DNA of 64,000 nucleotides from Micromonospora terminaliae (GTDB taxonomy: Bacteria; Actinomycetota; Actinomycetes; Mycobacteriales; Micromonosporaceae): NCBI RefSeq assembly GCF_009671205.1, contig NZ_CP045309.1, positions 5,412,001 through 5,476,000 on the forward strand, in the 5' to 3' direction. Below are positions 41,048 through 49,413 of the stretch, in pieces. Position numbers and translations under genes: made by a program. Positions within the stretch are counted from its first letter, which is position 1. Each line of letters begins with the position of its first letter. The notes beneath the pieces were generated by a model. That model saw nothing but the letters and a program-made list of their open reading frames with translations, was not told the origin of the DNA and did not search any database.

Positions 41048-41965
41048 ATGGCCGGGATGCACTGGCTCACCAACCGGTACGACCGCACGGTCACCAAGGA
41101 GCAACTGCTCGACGCGTCGGCCCGGCAGAAGCGCACCGACCTCTCCGGGCCGCTGAACTACCTGCTGATCGGCTCCGACCACCGCCCCGGGGCGAACCCC
41201 GAGGACCAGCGCTCGGACAGCATCCTCATCGTGCACGTGCCGGCCGGGCTGCGGGAGGCGTACCTGATCTCCGTGCCGAGGGACCTGCTGGTCGCCATCC
41301 CGGCGGCGCCCGGCTTCGGCGGCGGCCAGGACAAGGTCAACGCGGCGTACGAGCACGGCGGCGGTGGCGCTGCCGGGGCCCGGCTGCTCAGCGCCACCCT
41401 GACCCGGCTCACCGGGGTGCGCTTCGACGGCGCCGCGCTGATCGACTTCTCCGGTCTCAAGCAGGTCATCGACCTGCTCGGCGGCATCCGGATGTGCGTG
41501 GACACCCCGGTCCGGTCGATCCACACGAAGACCCAGTTCGACCCCGGCTGCCAGCAGATGGACGGCGCCCGGACGCTGGACTACGTGCGGCAGCGCTACG
41601 ACCTGCCCGGCGGCGACTACGACCGGCAGCGGCACCAGCAGCAGATGCTGCGGGCGGTGCTCGACAAGGCCGGCCAGAACCACCTGCGCAGCGACCCGGT
41701 GCAGCTGGACCGGGTGCTCCGGGCCGTCGGTGGGGCGCTGACCCTGGACAGCAACGGCGTACCCCTGGAGGACCTGCTCTTCGCGCTCCGCGGGCTGCCC
41801 GCGGACGCCCTGCACGGGGTCCAGGTGCCCTCCGCCCCGCAGACCATCGACCAGGTCTCCTACGTGGTGCTGGACAACGGCGGCGGCGGGCTCTTCGACG
41901 CGCTGCGGGGCACCCGCATGCCGGAGTGGGCCGCGGCCCATCCCCGCTGGGTCAACCGCCTCTGA
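41048..41965 (+). CDS. LytR-CpsA-Psr (LCP) family protein, start probably lost by frameshift
   Basis: The continuous ATG-initiated frame gives 305 residues with the LCP domain: LNYLLIGSDHRPGANPEDQRSDSILIVHVPAG (in pieces), YLISVPRDLLVAI, YVRQRYDLPGGDYDRQRHQQQ. ATG 41048 however falls in the middle of a membrane segment whose first half (FLLGAGLALLLLAALG) is encoded upstream in the same frame, where no ATG, GTG or TTG exists back to the stop at 40901. A well-placed ATG at 40938 (MSRPGQHGTQAGG) is in another frame; one extra G in the run 40974-40978 would join it to the membrane segment. The intact gene would therefore span 40938-41965. Confidence 0.8.
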   Translation: MAGMHWLTNRYDRTVTKEQLLDASARQKRTDLSGPLNYLLIGSDHRPGANPEDQRSDSILIVHVPAGLREAYLISVPRDLLVAIPAAPGFGGGQDKVNAAYEHGGGGAAGARLLSATLTRLTGVRFDGAALIDFSGLKQVIDLLGGIRMCVDTPVRSIHTKTQFDPGCQQMDGARTLDYVRQRYDLPGGDYDRQRHQQQMLRAVLDKAGQNHLRSDPVQLDRVLRAVGGALTLDSNGVPLEDLLFALRGLPADALHGVQVPSAPQTIDQVSYVVLDNGGGGLFDALRGTRMPEWAAAHPRWVNRL

Positions 41966-41980
41966 CCGGCAGCGGCCGTC

Positions 41981-41986
41981 TAGGCT
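41981..41986 (+). promoter_or_regulatory. -10 element (TAGGCT) of the rhodanese gene, leaderless
   Basis: TAGGCT ends eight bases before GTG 41995. Confidence 0.45.
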
Positions 41987-41994
41987 TGGTAGCC

Positions 41995-42330
41995 GTGTTC
42001 GGACCCCAGGTTCCCAGCGTGCCCGCGTCGGCCGTGCCCGACGACGTCTACCTGCTCGACGTCCGGGAGGACGACGAGTGGGCCGCCGGCCACGCGCCGG
42101 CCGCCCACCACCTGCCGATGACCGAGCTGCCCGCCCGGATCGCCGACGTGCCGGACGACCGCGAGGTGGCCGTGATCTGCCGCTCGGGCGGGCGGTCCGC
42201 GCAGGTGGTCGCCTACCTCATGCGCAACGGCTGGGACCAGGTGCGCAACGTCGAGGGCGGGATGGGCGAGTGGGCCGCCGCCGGCCGCCCGGTGGTCACC
42301 GACGACGGGCAGCCGGGCCGGGTCGCCTGA
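41995..42330 (+). CDS. Rhodanese-like domain protein
   Basis: A 111-residue single-domain rhodanese. The active-site loop is CRSGGRSA (about 62-69) with the catalytic cysteine in place, preceded by LLDVREDDEWAAGHAPAAHHLPM (in pieces) and followed by NVEGGMGEWAAAG, all canonical. It can transfer sulfane sulfur from a donor such as thiosulfate. The longer frame upstream runs through the LCP gene and is rejected; GTG 41995 is supported by the -10 element. Confidence 0.9.
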   Translation: MFGPQVPSVPASAVPDDVYLLDVREDDEWAAGHAPAAHHLPMTELPARIADVPDDREVAVICRSGGRSAQVVAYLMRNGWDQVRNVEGGMGEWAAAGRPVVTDDGQPGRVA

Positions 42331-42344
42331 GGCGCGGCGCGGCC

Positions 42345-43130
42345 ATGACCATCCCCCTGGTCTTCGCGCACCGCGGCGCGTCGTACGACCTGCCGGAGCA
42401 CACGCTCGCCGCCTACCTGCGCGCCCTCGACGAGGGTGCGGACGGGCTGGAGTGCGACGTCCGGCTCACCCGGGACGGGCACCTGGTCTGCGTGCACGAC
42501 CGCCGCCTGGACCGGACCAGCAACGGTCACGGGCTGGTCAGCGCGCGTACCCTCGCCGAGCTGGAGGCGCTCGACTTCGGCTCGTGGCACCCCGGCGGAG
42601 TCGCGGGGGACGAACCGCTCGACGAGTCGCACACCCGGCTGCTCACGCTCGAGCGGCTGCTCGACGCGGTGCTGGCCGCCGGCCGGCCGGTCCGGCTGCT
42701 CATCGAGACCAAGCACCCGTCCCGCTACGGCCGGGACGTCGAGCGCCGGCTGGTCACCATGCTGCGCCGGTACGGCCTGGCCGAGCCCGGGCCGGACGAC
42801 CCGGTGCGGGTCACCGTGATGTCGTTCTCCCCGCTGGCCGTACGCCGGATCCGGGACCTCGCGCCGGCGCTGCCCACGGTGCTGCTGCTGGAGGTGCTCC
42901 CGCGCTGGCTGCGGCTGGGCCGGCTGCCGTTCGGCACCCGGATCGCCGGGCCGGGGATCGGCCTGGTCCGGGCCCGCCCGCAGCTCGTCCCCGCGCTGCG
43001 GGCCGCCGGCAACCAGGTCTACGTCTGGACGGTGAACGAGCCGGCGGACCTGGAGCTGGTGCTGGCCGCCGGCATCGACGGGGTGATCACCGACCGCCCG
43101 GCCCGGACGTTGGCCCGGTTGGGCCGGTGA
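42345..43130 (+). CDS. Glycerophosphodiester phosphodiesterase
   Basis: A 261-residue GDPD: FAHRGASYDLPEHTL (about 6-20) with the catalytic His-Arg and the PE(N/H)T motif, ECDVRLTRDGHLVCVHD (about 36-52) with metal-binding Glu/Asp and the second histidine, and the C-terminal VYVWTVNEPADLELVLAAGIDGVITDRP strand. It splits glycerophosphodiesters into glycerol-3-phosphate and an alcohol. Cytoplasmic, as no signal is seen. It begins 14 bases after the rhodanese stop and has a weak ribosome site. Confidence 0.9.
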   Translation: MTIPLVFAHRGASYDLPEHTLAAYLRALDEGADGLECDVRLTRDGHLVCVHDRRLDRTSNGHGLVSARTLAELEALDFGSWHPGGVAGDEPLDESHTRLLTLERLLDAVLAAGRPVRLLIETKHPSRYGRDVERRLVTMLRRYGLAEPGPDDPVRVTVMSFSPLAVRRIRDLAPALPTVLLLEVLPRWLRLGRLPFGTRIAGPGIGLVRARPQLVPALRAAGNQVYVWTVNEPADLELVLAAGIDGVITDRPARTLARLGR

Positions 43131-43194
43131 GGGCGGCCGGTCCGACCGGTGTGCGGTCGCCCGGCCGGGGGTGTCCCCGCACCGGGCGGCGGGG

Positions 43195-43200
43195 CACACT
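43195..43200 (+). promoter_or_regulatory. Candidate -10 (CACACT) of the orphan sensor kinase, leaderless
   Basis: CACACT ends six bases before ATG 43207. It keeps A2 and T6 of the TAnnnT pattern. Confidence 0.3.
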
Positions 43201-43206
43201 CGGGAC

Positions 43207-44661
43207 ATGCCGGAGCGAACCGACTTCCCCGCCCTCATCGCCGGCCACACCAGCGTGATCAAGATGATCAACTCGGGTGAGTCCGGCCTGGCCGTGCTCA
43301 CCCGGCTGCTCAGCGAGGTGGGGCCCGCCATCGGCGCGGCCGGCCTGGCGTTCGTGGAGTTCGCCCCCACGGGCGGCCGGGTGATCGCGGCGACCGGCAG
43401 CGCCGAGTTCGCCACCGGTCACCCGCTGCCGGCCACCGACCCGGCCACCGTCTGCCTGCTCTCCGGCCCGCCGATGAACGAGGTCCCCGTCGACTCGATC
43501 CCCGGCACGGCGGCCGACGAGCTGACCGCGCGCGGGCTGCGCTGGATGATCCTGGCCCGCGCCGAGATCGGCGGCCTGACCGTGGGCAGCCTGCACGCCT
43601 TCTACCCGGAGGCCGAGCCGCTGGACGCCTCCCAGCGCGCCGTGGTCGGTTACGTGGCGGCCTGCATCGCCCACATGTACGGCGACCAGACCGGCCTGCC
43701 GGTGCACGGCGACGGCCCCGTGGTGGCGGCGCTCGCCGACGGCCTGGCCGTGGTGGACCGCGAGCACCACGTGCGGCTCTGGAACCCGGCGGCCGCGCAG
43801 GTGACCGGGCGACCGGTCGGCGAGGCGCTGAACCGGCCGCTGCCGTTCCCGCTCCCACCGTCCGGGCAGGTCCTCGACCACCGGCTGGCGGACGGCCGCT
43901 GGCTGCGGATCACCTCGGGCGAGCTGCCCGGGCCGGGCACCCTGCGGGTGGTCACCTTCCGCGACATCACCGACCAGCAGCGGCGCGACAACGACCGGGA
44001 CCTCTTCGTCGCGGTGACCAGCCACGAGCTGCGCACGCCGGTCACGGTGATCAAGGGGTACGCGGACACCCTCACCGACCACTGGGAGTCGCTCAGCGAC
44101 GACGACCGGCGGCAGGCCGCCCGGATCATCGGGCAGCGCGCGAACGAGCTGGCCCGGCTGGTCGACCGGCTCCTCACGGCCGCCACCGAGAACCGTCCCG
44201 GCGGCGAACCGGCCGCACCGTTCGACCTGGCCGACGCGCTCCGGGCGGCGGTGCCCGACCTGCCGGCGGACGTCCGGCACCGGGTGGTCCTCGACCTGCC
44301 GCCCGACCTCCCCAAGGCGCTCGGCGACCGGCACAGCCTGGCCACCGTGCTCACCGAGCTGAGCACCAACGCCGGCAAGTACTCGCTGCCGGACACCCCC
44401 ATCGAGGTTCGCGCCGAGGCGAACGAGCGCACGGTCTCCTTCCGGGTCGCCGACCGGGGCATCGGCATCCGGCCCGAGCACGTGGAGCGGGCGTTCGACC
44501 GGTTCTGGCAGGGGGAGTCCGGCGACCGCCGCCGCTACCCGGGGGCCGGGTTGGGGCTCTATCTCGTCCGGCAGATCGTTGAACAGCAGAATGGCTGGGT
44601 ATCCCTCCGGCCGAGAGCCGGTGGGGGTACCGTCGCTGAGGTGCGGCTGCCACGGGGGTGA
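43207..44661 (+). CDS. Soluble GAF-PAS sensor histidine kinase (orphan)
   Basis: A 484-residue kinase without membrane segments. N-terminal GAF-like domain (about 15-155), PAS domain (about 165-260: DGLAVVDREHHVRLWNPAAAQVTGRPVGEAL in pieces), HisKA with the phospho-accepting histidine in FVAVTSHELRTPVTVIKGY (about 272-290) and HATPase with N-box TELSTNAGKYS and G-boxes DRGIGI and GAGLGLYLV. No response regulator gene is adjacent. The RsbW-like ATPase gene follows after 31 bases, so a link to phosphorelay or anti-sigma control is possible. Confidence 0.88.
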   Translation: MPERTDFPALIAGHTSVIKMINSGESGLAVLTRLLSEVGPAIGAAGLAFVEFAPTGGRVIAATGSAEFATGHPLPATDPATVCLLSGPPMNEVPVDSIPGTAADELTARGLRWMILARAEIGGLTVGSLHAFYPEAEPLDASQRAVVGYVAACIAHMYGDQTGLPVHGDGPVVAALADGLAVVDREHHVRLWNPAAAQVTGRPVGEALNRPLPFPLPPSGQVLDHRLADGRWLRITSGELPGPGTLRVVTFRDITDQQRRDNDRDLFVAVTSHELRTPVTVIKGYADTLTDHWESLSDDDRRQAARIIGQRANELARLVDRLLTAATENRPGGEPAAPFDLADALRAAVPDLPADVRHRVVLDLPPDLPKALGDRHSLATVLTELSTNAGKYSLPDTPIEVRAEANERTVSFRVADRGIGIRPEHVERAFDRFWQGESGDRRRYPGAGLGLYLVRQIVEQQNGWVSLRPRAGGGTVAEVRLPRG

Positions 44662-44692
44662 ACCCGGCCCGCACGGGGTGGAAGGAACGGCG

Positions 44693-45142
44693 GTGGGGAC
44701 GGGTTCGGCCGAACGATCGTGGTGCGTGGTGGTGCCCCACCACGCCACCGGCGCGCGCCTGGCCCGGCACCGGCTCGCCGACGAGCTGGCCGGCCTCGTG
44801 CCCCCGACCCTGCTGGCCGACCTAGTGGCGGTCCTCGCCGAGCTGGTCGGCAACGCCGTGCGGCACGCCGACCCGCTGCCCGGGGGCGTCGTCCGGGTGG
44901 CCTGGCGGCTGCGGGCGGCGGCCGGCGGGCAGACCGTCCAGCTCCGGGTGACCGACGGCGGTTCCGCCTCCGGCCCGCTGATGCGGGTCGCCACCCCGGA
45001 CGCCGTCGACGGGCGCGGCCTGCACATCGTCTCCGGGCTGGCCAGCCGCTGGGGGGTCGAGCGGGACGGCCTCGGCCAGAGCGTCTGGGCCGAGTTCGAT
45101 CCGGCCGGGTCGACCCGGCCGGACCTGGTGGTGGCCGGTTGA
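44693..45142 (+). CDS. RsbW-like ATP-binding protein (anti-sigma kinase family)
   Basis: A 149-residue GHKL ATPase domain alone: N-box ELVGNAVRHADPLPGG (about 52-67), and a DGGSASGP ... DGRGLHIVSGLASRWGVE block (about 92-127) typical of actinobacterial HATPase_c_2 proteins. These act as anti-sigma factor kinases or bind anti-anti-sigma factors. GTG 44693 is chosen because GGAAGGA lies six bases upstream. No cognate sigma or antagonist gene is adjacent. Confidence 0.82.
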   Translation: MGTGSAERSWCVVVPHHATGARLARHRLADELAGLVPPTLLADLVAVLAELVGNAVRHADPLPGGVVRVAWRLRAAAGGQTVQLRVTDGGSASGPLMRVATPDAVDGRGLHIVSGLASRWGVERDGLGQSVWAEFDPAGSTRPDLVVAG

Positions 45143-45177
45143 GCCGGGTCCGGCCCACGGCCACCCCGTCCGGCATC

Positions 45178-45183
45178 TAGGCT
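45178..45183 (+). promoter_or_regulatory. -10 element (TAGGCT) of the DUF5926 gene, leaderless
   Basis: TAGGCT ends eight bases before GTG 45192. Confidence 0.45.
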
Positions 45184-45191
45184 GTCTCGCC

Positions 45192-46076
45192 GTGAGCAAG
45201 CGTCGAAAGAGCCAGCGGGCCGCCGAAGCCACCCCGAAGCGGGAGAAGGTGCGCGACATCTTCGTGCCCCGACCGTTCGAGGGCCTGGCCGACGAACCGG
45301 AGTGGATCGCCCTGCGCGAGCTGGTCCCGGCCGCGTCCGCGCCGCTGCGGCTGACCCCCGAACTGGCCGAGGAGCACGGCGACCGCCCGGTCACCCTGGC
45401 CACCGTGCTGCCCATGGCCGCCCCGGCGATGACCAAGCCGGACGGGCGGGTGTTCATCGGCCTCCAGCGGCACCAGCAGTCCGGCGACGTCTCGCGGGAT
45501 CTCGCCGACGCGCTGCTCTGCGCGCTGCGCACCGAGCCGGGCGGGCAGGTGAGCGTGCCGCCGCTGCCCGGGCCGGGCCCCCGCCTCCAGGACATCCTGG
45601 TGGACGGCCCGCTGGAGATCACCATGCACGACGGCTTCGAGTTCTGGCTCGACCCGGGCGCCGCCGACGACCCGGGCGTGCAGGCGTCGCTGGAGCGGGC
45701 CAACGCGGCGATCTACCCGACCGTCAAGCTGGCCGCGGCGCGGGCCGCGTACTGGTGCCAGGTGCCGGAGAAGGCGCACGTGCGCTGGGTGCTGCCGGAG
45801 GACGAGGACGTGGCGCTGGACGCGCTGTCCCGGCTGGGCGCGGCCGGCACGCTGACCCTGGGCGACGACACCCGGTTCGCCGGCATGTTCCGGGCGCACG
45901 GCCGCCTCGTGCCGGTCTGGGACCTGCCGGAGGACGTCCCGTCCGCCGACTGGGAGGAGCCGGTGACCGAGTTCGCCAAGCGGTACGCCGAGGCGCTGGA
46001 GGAGGAAGGCCCGCTGGACGCCGCCGGGCGCCGGGCCCGTCAGGGCCTGCTCGGGCGCCAGCTCACCCTGCGCTGA
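45192..46076 (+). CDS. DUF5926 family protein
   Basis: A 294-residue soluble protein matching an actinobacterial family annotated DUF5926: basic start [20 protein letters not shown], then [24 protein letters not shown] and later [20 protein letters not shown] and a C-terminal [14 protein letters not shown]. Its role is unknown; the family is broadly conserved. The last 14 bases overlap the end of the convergent arginine deiminase gene. Confidence 0.85.
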   Translation: MSKRRKSQRAAEATPKREKVRDIFVPRPFEGLADEPEWIALRELVPAASAPLRLTPELAEEHGDRPVTLATVLPMAAPAMTKPDGRVFIGLQRHQQSGDVSRDLADALLCALRTEPGGQVSVPPLPGPGPRLQDILVDGPLEITMHDGFEFWLDPGAADDPGVQASLERANAAIYPTVKLAAARAAYWCQVPEKAHVRWVLPEDEDVALDALSRLGAAGTLTLGDDTRFAGMFRAHGRLVPVWDLPEDVPSADWEEPVTEFAKRYAEALEEEGPLDAAGRRARQGLLGRQLTLR

Positions 46077-47283
46077 GGCTCAGCGGCTCGCGGACCAGCG
46101 GGCAGGACATGCAGCGCGGCCCGCCCCGGCCGGAGCCCAGCTCGGACCCGGCGATGGCGATCACCTCGATGCCGGCCCGCTCGAGCTGCGCGTTGGTCTC
46201 GACGTTCCGCTCGTAGCCCACACAGAGCCGGGGGGCGAGCGCGAGCGTGTTGTTGCCGTCGTCCCACTGCTCGCGTTCGGCGGTGACCGGATCCAGGCCG
46301 GTGTCGATCACTCGGAGCTGGTCGAGGTCCATGGCGTCGGCGGCGGCCCGCAGGAACGGCGCCGGCCCGTCGACCCGCGGATCCTCGCCGTCCGCGCCGG
46401 CGATGACCGTGTACGCGGAGAGTTCGCTGGCGATGTTCGGATACATGAGCACGGCGTCGGCGTCGACCATCGTGCAGACGGTGTCGAGGTGCATGGTGGC
46501 CCGCTCCTGGGCGATCGGCACCACCAGGATCGTGTGCGCCAGACCGGCGGCGAAGACCTGCCGGGACAGCCGTTCGGCACCGGCCGGCGTGGTGCGCTCG
46601 CCCACGCCCACGGCGAGCACCCCCGGCGCGAGCAGCAGCACGTCGCCGCCCTCCAGGTGCTCCAGCTCGGGGTGGTAGACGAACTCGGTGCCGACGAAGC
46701 GCGGGTGGTAGCGGTAGATCGCGTCGGTCAGCGTGGTCTCGCGCCGGCGGGCCGGCATGGCCAGGCTGGTCACGCCGACCCGGTCCCCGATCCACAGCGA
46801 CGAGTCGCGGGTGAAGAGCAGGTTGGGCAGCGGGTCGATGACGAAGTCGTGCCGGTCCATCAGCGTCCAGACCAGACCGCCGGGGCGGTCCGGCCCGACT
46901 CGCAGCTCCTCGTGGGCCAGCCCGGCGACGAACACGTCGGCCAGCGCGGCCGGGTCGAGGTACGTCAGGTGGTCGGCGACCCGGCGGCGCAGGGTGTCGC
47001 CGAGCCGGGGCGAGCGGAGCACGAGGTCGGTCAGCTCGGCCCGCGCGTCCGGCACGGCGAGGGTCTCGGCCAGCAGGGTGGCCAGGTAGAGCACCTCGAC
47101 GCCGCGGGACCGCAGGGCGCTCGCGAAGGCGTCATGCTCCTCCTGCGCACGGCCCACCCATGGGATAGCGTCGAACAGCAGGGAGTCGTTGTTGCGTGGG
47201 GTGAGGCGGGCGAGTTCCGGCCCCGGGCGGTGCAGCAGCACCGTGCCGAGCCGACCGACCTCGCTGTCCACATAGTGGGTCAC
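46063..47283 (-). CDS. arcA: Arginine deiminase
   Basis: A 406-residue enzyme that hydrolyses arginine to citrulline and ammonia. Family signatures: [26 protein letters not shown]-like [43 protein letters not shown] (in pieces), [22 protein letters not shown] with catalytic acid, [18 protein letters not shown] with the active-site histidine, and the nucleophilic cysteine in GPRCMSCPL at the end. No ornithine carbamoyltransferase or carbamate kinase lies beside it. GTG 47283 follows a TAGGCT -10 at six bases. A palindrome resembling an ARG box lies about 50 bases upstream. Confidence 0.95.
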   Translation of the reverse strand: MTHYVDSEVGRLGTVLLHRPGPELARLTPRNNDSLLFDAIPWVGRAQEEHDAFASALRSRGVEVLYLATLLAETLAVPDARAELTDLVLRSPRLGDTLRRRVADHLTYLDPAALADVFVAGLAHEELRVGPDRPGGLVWTLMDRHDFVIDPLPNLLFTRDSSLWIGDRVGVTSLAMPARRRETTLTDAIYRYHPRFVGTEFVYHPELEHLEGGDVLLLAPGVLAVGVGERTTPAGAERLSRQVFAAGLAHTILVVPIAQERATMHLDTVCTMVDADAVLMYPNIASELSAYTVIAGADGEDPRVDGPAPFLRAAADAMDLDQLRVIDTGLDPVTAEREQWDDGNNTLALAPRLCVGYERNVETNAQLERAGIEVIAIAGSELGSGRGGPRCMSCPLVREPLSLSAG

Positions 47284-47289
47284 CTACGC

Positions 47290-47295
47290 AGCCTA
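47290..47295 (-). promoter_or_regulatory. -10 element (TAGGCT) of arcA, leaderless
   Basis: On the minus strand TAGGCT ends six bases before the GTG at 47283. Confidence 0.5.
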
Positions 47296-47333
47296 GGGCA
47301 GGCCTCCGCACCATCCGGGAAAAGAAGTGTGAA

Positions 47334-47348
47334 TGAATATGGCATTCA
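47334..47348. promoter_or_regulatory. ARG-box-like palindrome upstream of arcA
   Basis: TGAAT-ATGGC-ATTCA matches the half-sites of the ArgR box (TGAAT-N4-ATTCA) with one extra spacer base. A second pair, GAATGA (47331) and TCATTC (47356), surrounds it. The AT-rich island is striking in this genome. Confidence 0.45.
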
Positions 47349-47446
47349 TCCGCACTCATTCCGGCGCTCCAACTTGCCGAGCACCGGGGTGCGCAACGTA
47401 GGGTAGTGGAGACATAACTTCGAGAGACCTTTTGCCGGAGGTCGCG

Positions 47447-48184
47447 ATGACTGTCTTTCCCGCTCGCCGAGCCGTACCGAGCCGGGCACTGCCGCCCGTC
47501 TCGGTGCCGCACCCCCGGGTCGAGTCCACCTCGGTGCTCGAGCCGGCCCGACCGACTCCGCTGGAGTGGGCCCGCCGCCGGCGGGCCGAGCGGGGGGCCC
47601 GCCGGTTGGAGGCGGCCGGGGCACGGGCCCTCGGTCAGCTCGACCACCTCGGCCCCGCCTGGCACGTCATCGAGTGGCCCCGCACCGACGCGGCGGACTT
47701 CCTGCTCGACCGCACCCAGGACGAGCGGGCCGGGTTCCTCGCCATCGGGCCGAGCGGGCTCTTCGCGGTCACCGTTGCCGACCACGGCCGGGCCCGGGTG
47801 CTCGTCGCGGGTGACGTCGTGCAAATCAACGGCAAGCGTCCGCCCTACGTGGCCGAGGCGCGCCGCGACGCCAAGCGGGCCGGCAAGGCCCTCTCCGATG
47901 CCGTCGGCCTGCCGATCCCGGTGACCCCGGTGCTGACCTTCGTCGGCTCCGGGGTCATCAGCGTCTACGGCCTTCCCAAGGACTGCCTCATGGCCACCCA
48001 CCGGGAGCTGGATCGCCTGCTCGTGGCCGGTGGCAACCGGATCAGTCCGGCCACCGCCGAGAAGCTGTCCCGGGTCGCCCAGGCCCCGTCGACGTGGCTC
48101 AACGGCACGTACCGTCCAACGGCCGACTACCGGTGGTACGACGAGGGCCGAACGGCCGCTGACAAGCGGCCCGCCCGCCGGTAA
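47447..48184 (+). CDS. NERD-like (nuclease-related) domain protein, catalytic site apparently degenerate
   Basis: A 245-residue soluble protein. After a basic helix-rich N-terminus it shows a NERD-like core (about 75-190): WHVIEWPRTDAADFLLDRT, FLAIGPSGLFAVTVADHGR. In active NERD domains the strand after G-h-F reads I-E-V-K; here it is VTVADHG, so the glutamate and lysine of the nuclease site are missing. GCCGGAGG gives a clear ribosome site at ATG 47447. Divergent from arcA. Function unknown; it may bind nucleic acid without cutting it. Confidence 0.65.
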   Translation: MTVFPARRAVPSRALPPVSVPHPRVESTSVLEPARPTPLEWARRRRAERGARRLEAAGARALGQLDHLGPAWHVIEWPRTDAADFLLDRTQDERAGFLAIGPSGLFAVTVADHGRARVLVAGDVVQINGKRPPYVAEARRDAKRAGKALSDAVGLPIPVTPVLTFVGSGVISVYGLPKDCLMATHRELDRLLVAGGNRISPATAEKLSRVAQAPSTWLNGTYRPTADYRWYDEGRTAADKRPARR

Positions 48185-48411
48185 CGTCTGCGACGACGCC
48201 ACGCGGTCCGCGGATCCGCCCCCGGTGGTTCCGTCGGCCCGCGCCGTCGCCGGCCGCCCGGCACCGGGCACCCGTCGCACCGACACCTGGCCCCTGGTTC
48301 CCGCCGAGCCCGGATCCGCGAACGGCCGGCCACCGGAGAGGCAGCGCGGTCGGGCGGTCGTCGCGACGACCGGCTAGCGTGGACAGACCGTCGGTGTACA
48401 TAGGAGGCGCG

Positions 48412-48867
48412 GTGGCCCACGTCGAACTCTCGCTCTCGGAAGTGTTCGTGCCCGACGCGGCGACACCGACCGAGCAGGAGTCCGACAACGTCGGGCAGTG
48501 GTCCGGCATGGTCTCCCGGGCCGCGGAGCCGTGCCTGCTGATCGACGCCGACACCACCGTGGTGGCGATCTCCTCGTCCGGCTGCGACCTGCTCTGCCTG
48601 GGCGCCCCGGAGGACGTGATCGGCCGCCCGCTGCTGGAGGGCGGCCTGCGCCTGGTCGACTTCACCGCCAGCCCCAGCGAGCTGACCGAGCAGGAGACCG
48701 ACAAGATCCCACCGCTGCTCGCCCTGCACTCCGGCCGGCTGGCCCGAGGGCTGCTCCGGGTCCAGGGGCCCGGCTCCGACGCCGGCACGACGGTCGACGC
48801 CATTTCCACACCGGTGCTCACCGACGGCGAGGTGGCCGGCTCGCTCACCTTCTTCTCGGCGGTCTGA
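48412..48867 (+). CDS. PAS-like sensory protein
   Basis: A 151-residue soluble protein with a PAS-like pattern: PCLLIDADTTVVAISSSGCDLLCLGAPEDVIGRPLLEGGLRLVDF (in pieces), then a strand pair at the end (VDAISTPVLTDGEVAGSLTFFSAV). No output domain. Small PAS proteins act as partners of kinases or phosphatases. GTG 48412 has AGGAGGC five bases upstream and a TAGCGT hexamer at 48375; the in-frame start at 48379 lacks a ribosome site. Several cysteines in the core could bind a cofactor. Confidence 0.65.
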   Translation: MAHVELSLSEVFVPDAATPTEQESDNVGQWSGMVSRAAEPCLLIDADTTVVAISSSGCDLLCLGAPEDVIGRPLLEGGLRLVDFTASPSELTEQETDKIPPLLALHSGRLARGLLRVQGPGSDAGTTVDAISTPVLTDGEVAGSLTFFSAV

Positions 48868-48929
48868 CCTGCGGCGACGTGTGGCGATCGCCGCACCGGG
48901 CGGTGCTGGGGCACAGCCGCACGGAGCCG

Positions 48930-48935
48930 TAGGGT
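48930..48935 (+). promoter_or_regulatory. -10 element (TAGGGT) of the ACT gene, leaderless
   Basis: TAGGGT ends six bases before ATG 48942. Confidence 0.45.
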
Positions 48936-48941
48936 GCCCTC

Positions 48942-49331
48942 ATGCTCGATGTCGCTCTGTTGCCGGGCGCGTACGCGGTGTGCCGCCTGCCCGCCGGCGC
49001 CGTGCTGCCGCCGGACGTCTGGGGCGCGCTGGGCGGCCGCGACGTGGTGACGGTGAGCTGGACGGCCGACGGCGTCTCGGTGATCTGCCCCGCCGACCGG
49101 GCGCCCGACGGGGCGGACGTGGAGACCGAGTGGCGCTGCCTCCGGCTGGTCGGCCCGCTGGACGCGGCGGTCACCGGCACCCTGGCCGCCCTCGTCGACC
49201 CGCTCGCCCGGGCCCGGGTCAACGTCGTGGCCTTCTCCACGTACGACACCGACCACCTGCTGGTGCCCGCCGTGCGGCTGGCCGAGGCGACGGGCGCGCT
49301 GGAGCGGGCGGGGCACCGCGTCCACACGTGA
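48942..49331 (+). CDS. ACT domain protein (CASTOR-like)
   Basis: A 129-residue protein with two ACT-like halves: LLPGAYAVCRLPAGAVLPPDVWG (about 6-28), VVTVSWTADGVSVICP, then VGPLDAAVTGTLAALVDPLARARVNVVAFSTYDTDHLLVPAVRLAEATGAL (in pieces). This is the small ACT family annotated as amino-acid sensing. It probably binds an amino acid. The prephenate dehydratase gene, also with an ACT domain, is 600 bases downstream. Confidence 0.83.
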   Translation: MLDVALLPGAYAVCRLPAGAVLPPDVWGALGGRDVVTVSWTADGVSVICPADRAPDGADVETEWRCLRLVGPLDAAVTGTLAALVDPLARARVNVVAFSTYDTDHLLVPAVRLAEATGALERAGHRVHT

Positions 49332-49413
49332 CCTTCACTCGCTCGGGCGATCCTCCTACGATGGGCTCGGCCCACCGGCCATGACGACGCCCATCGATGC
49401 CGAGGATCGCATC

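Noticed and set aside
47334..47361. LexA/SOS box or transposon end
   Set aside because: The half-sites do not match the actinomycete SOS box, and there is no transposase or target duplication nearby.
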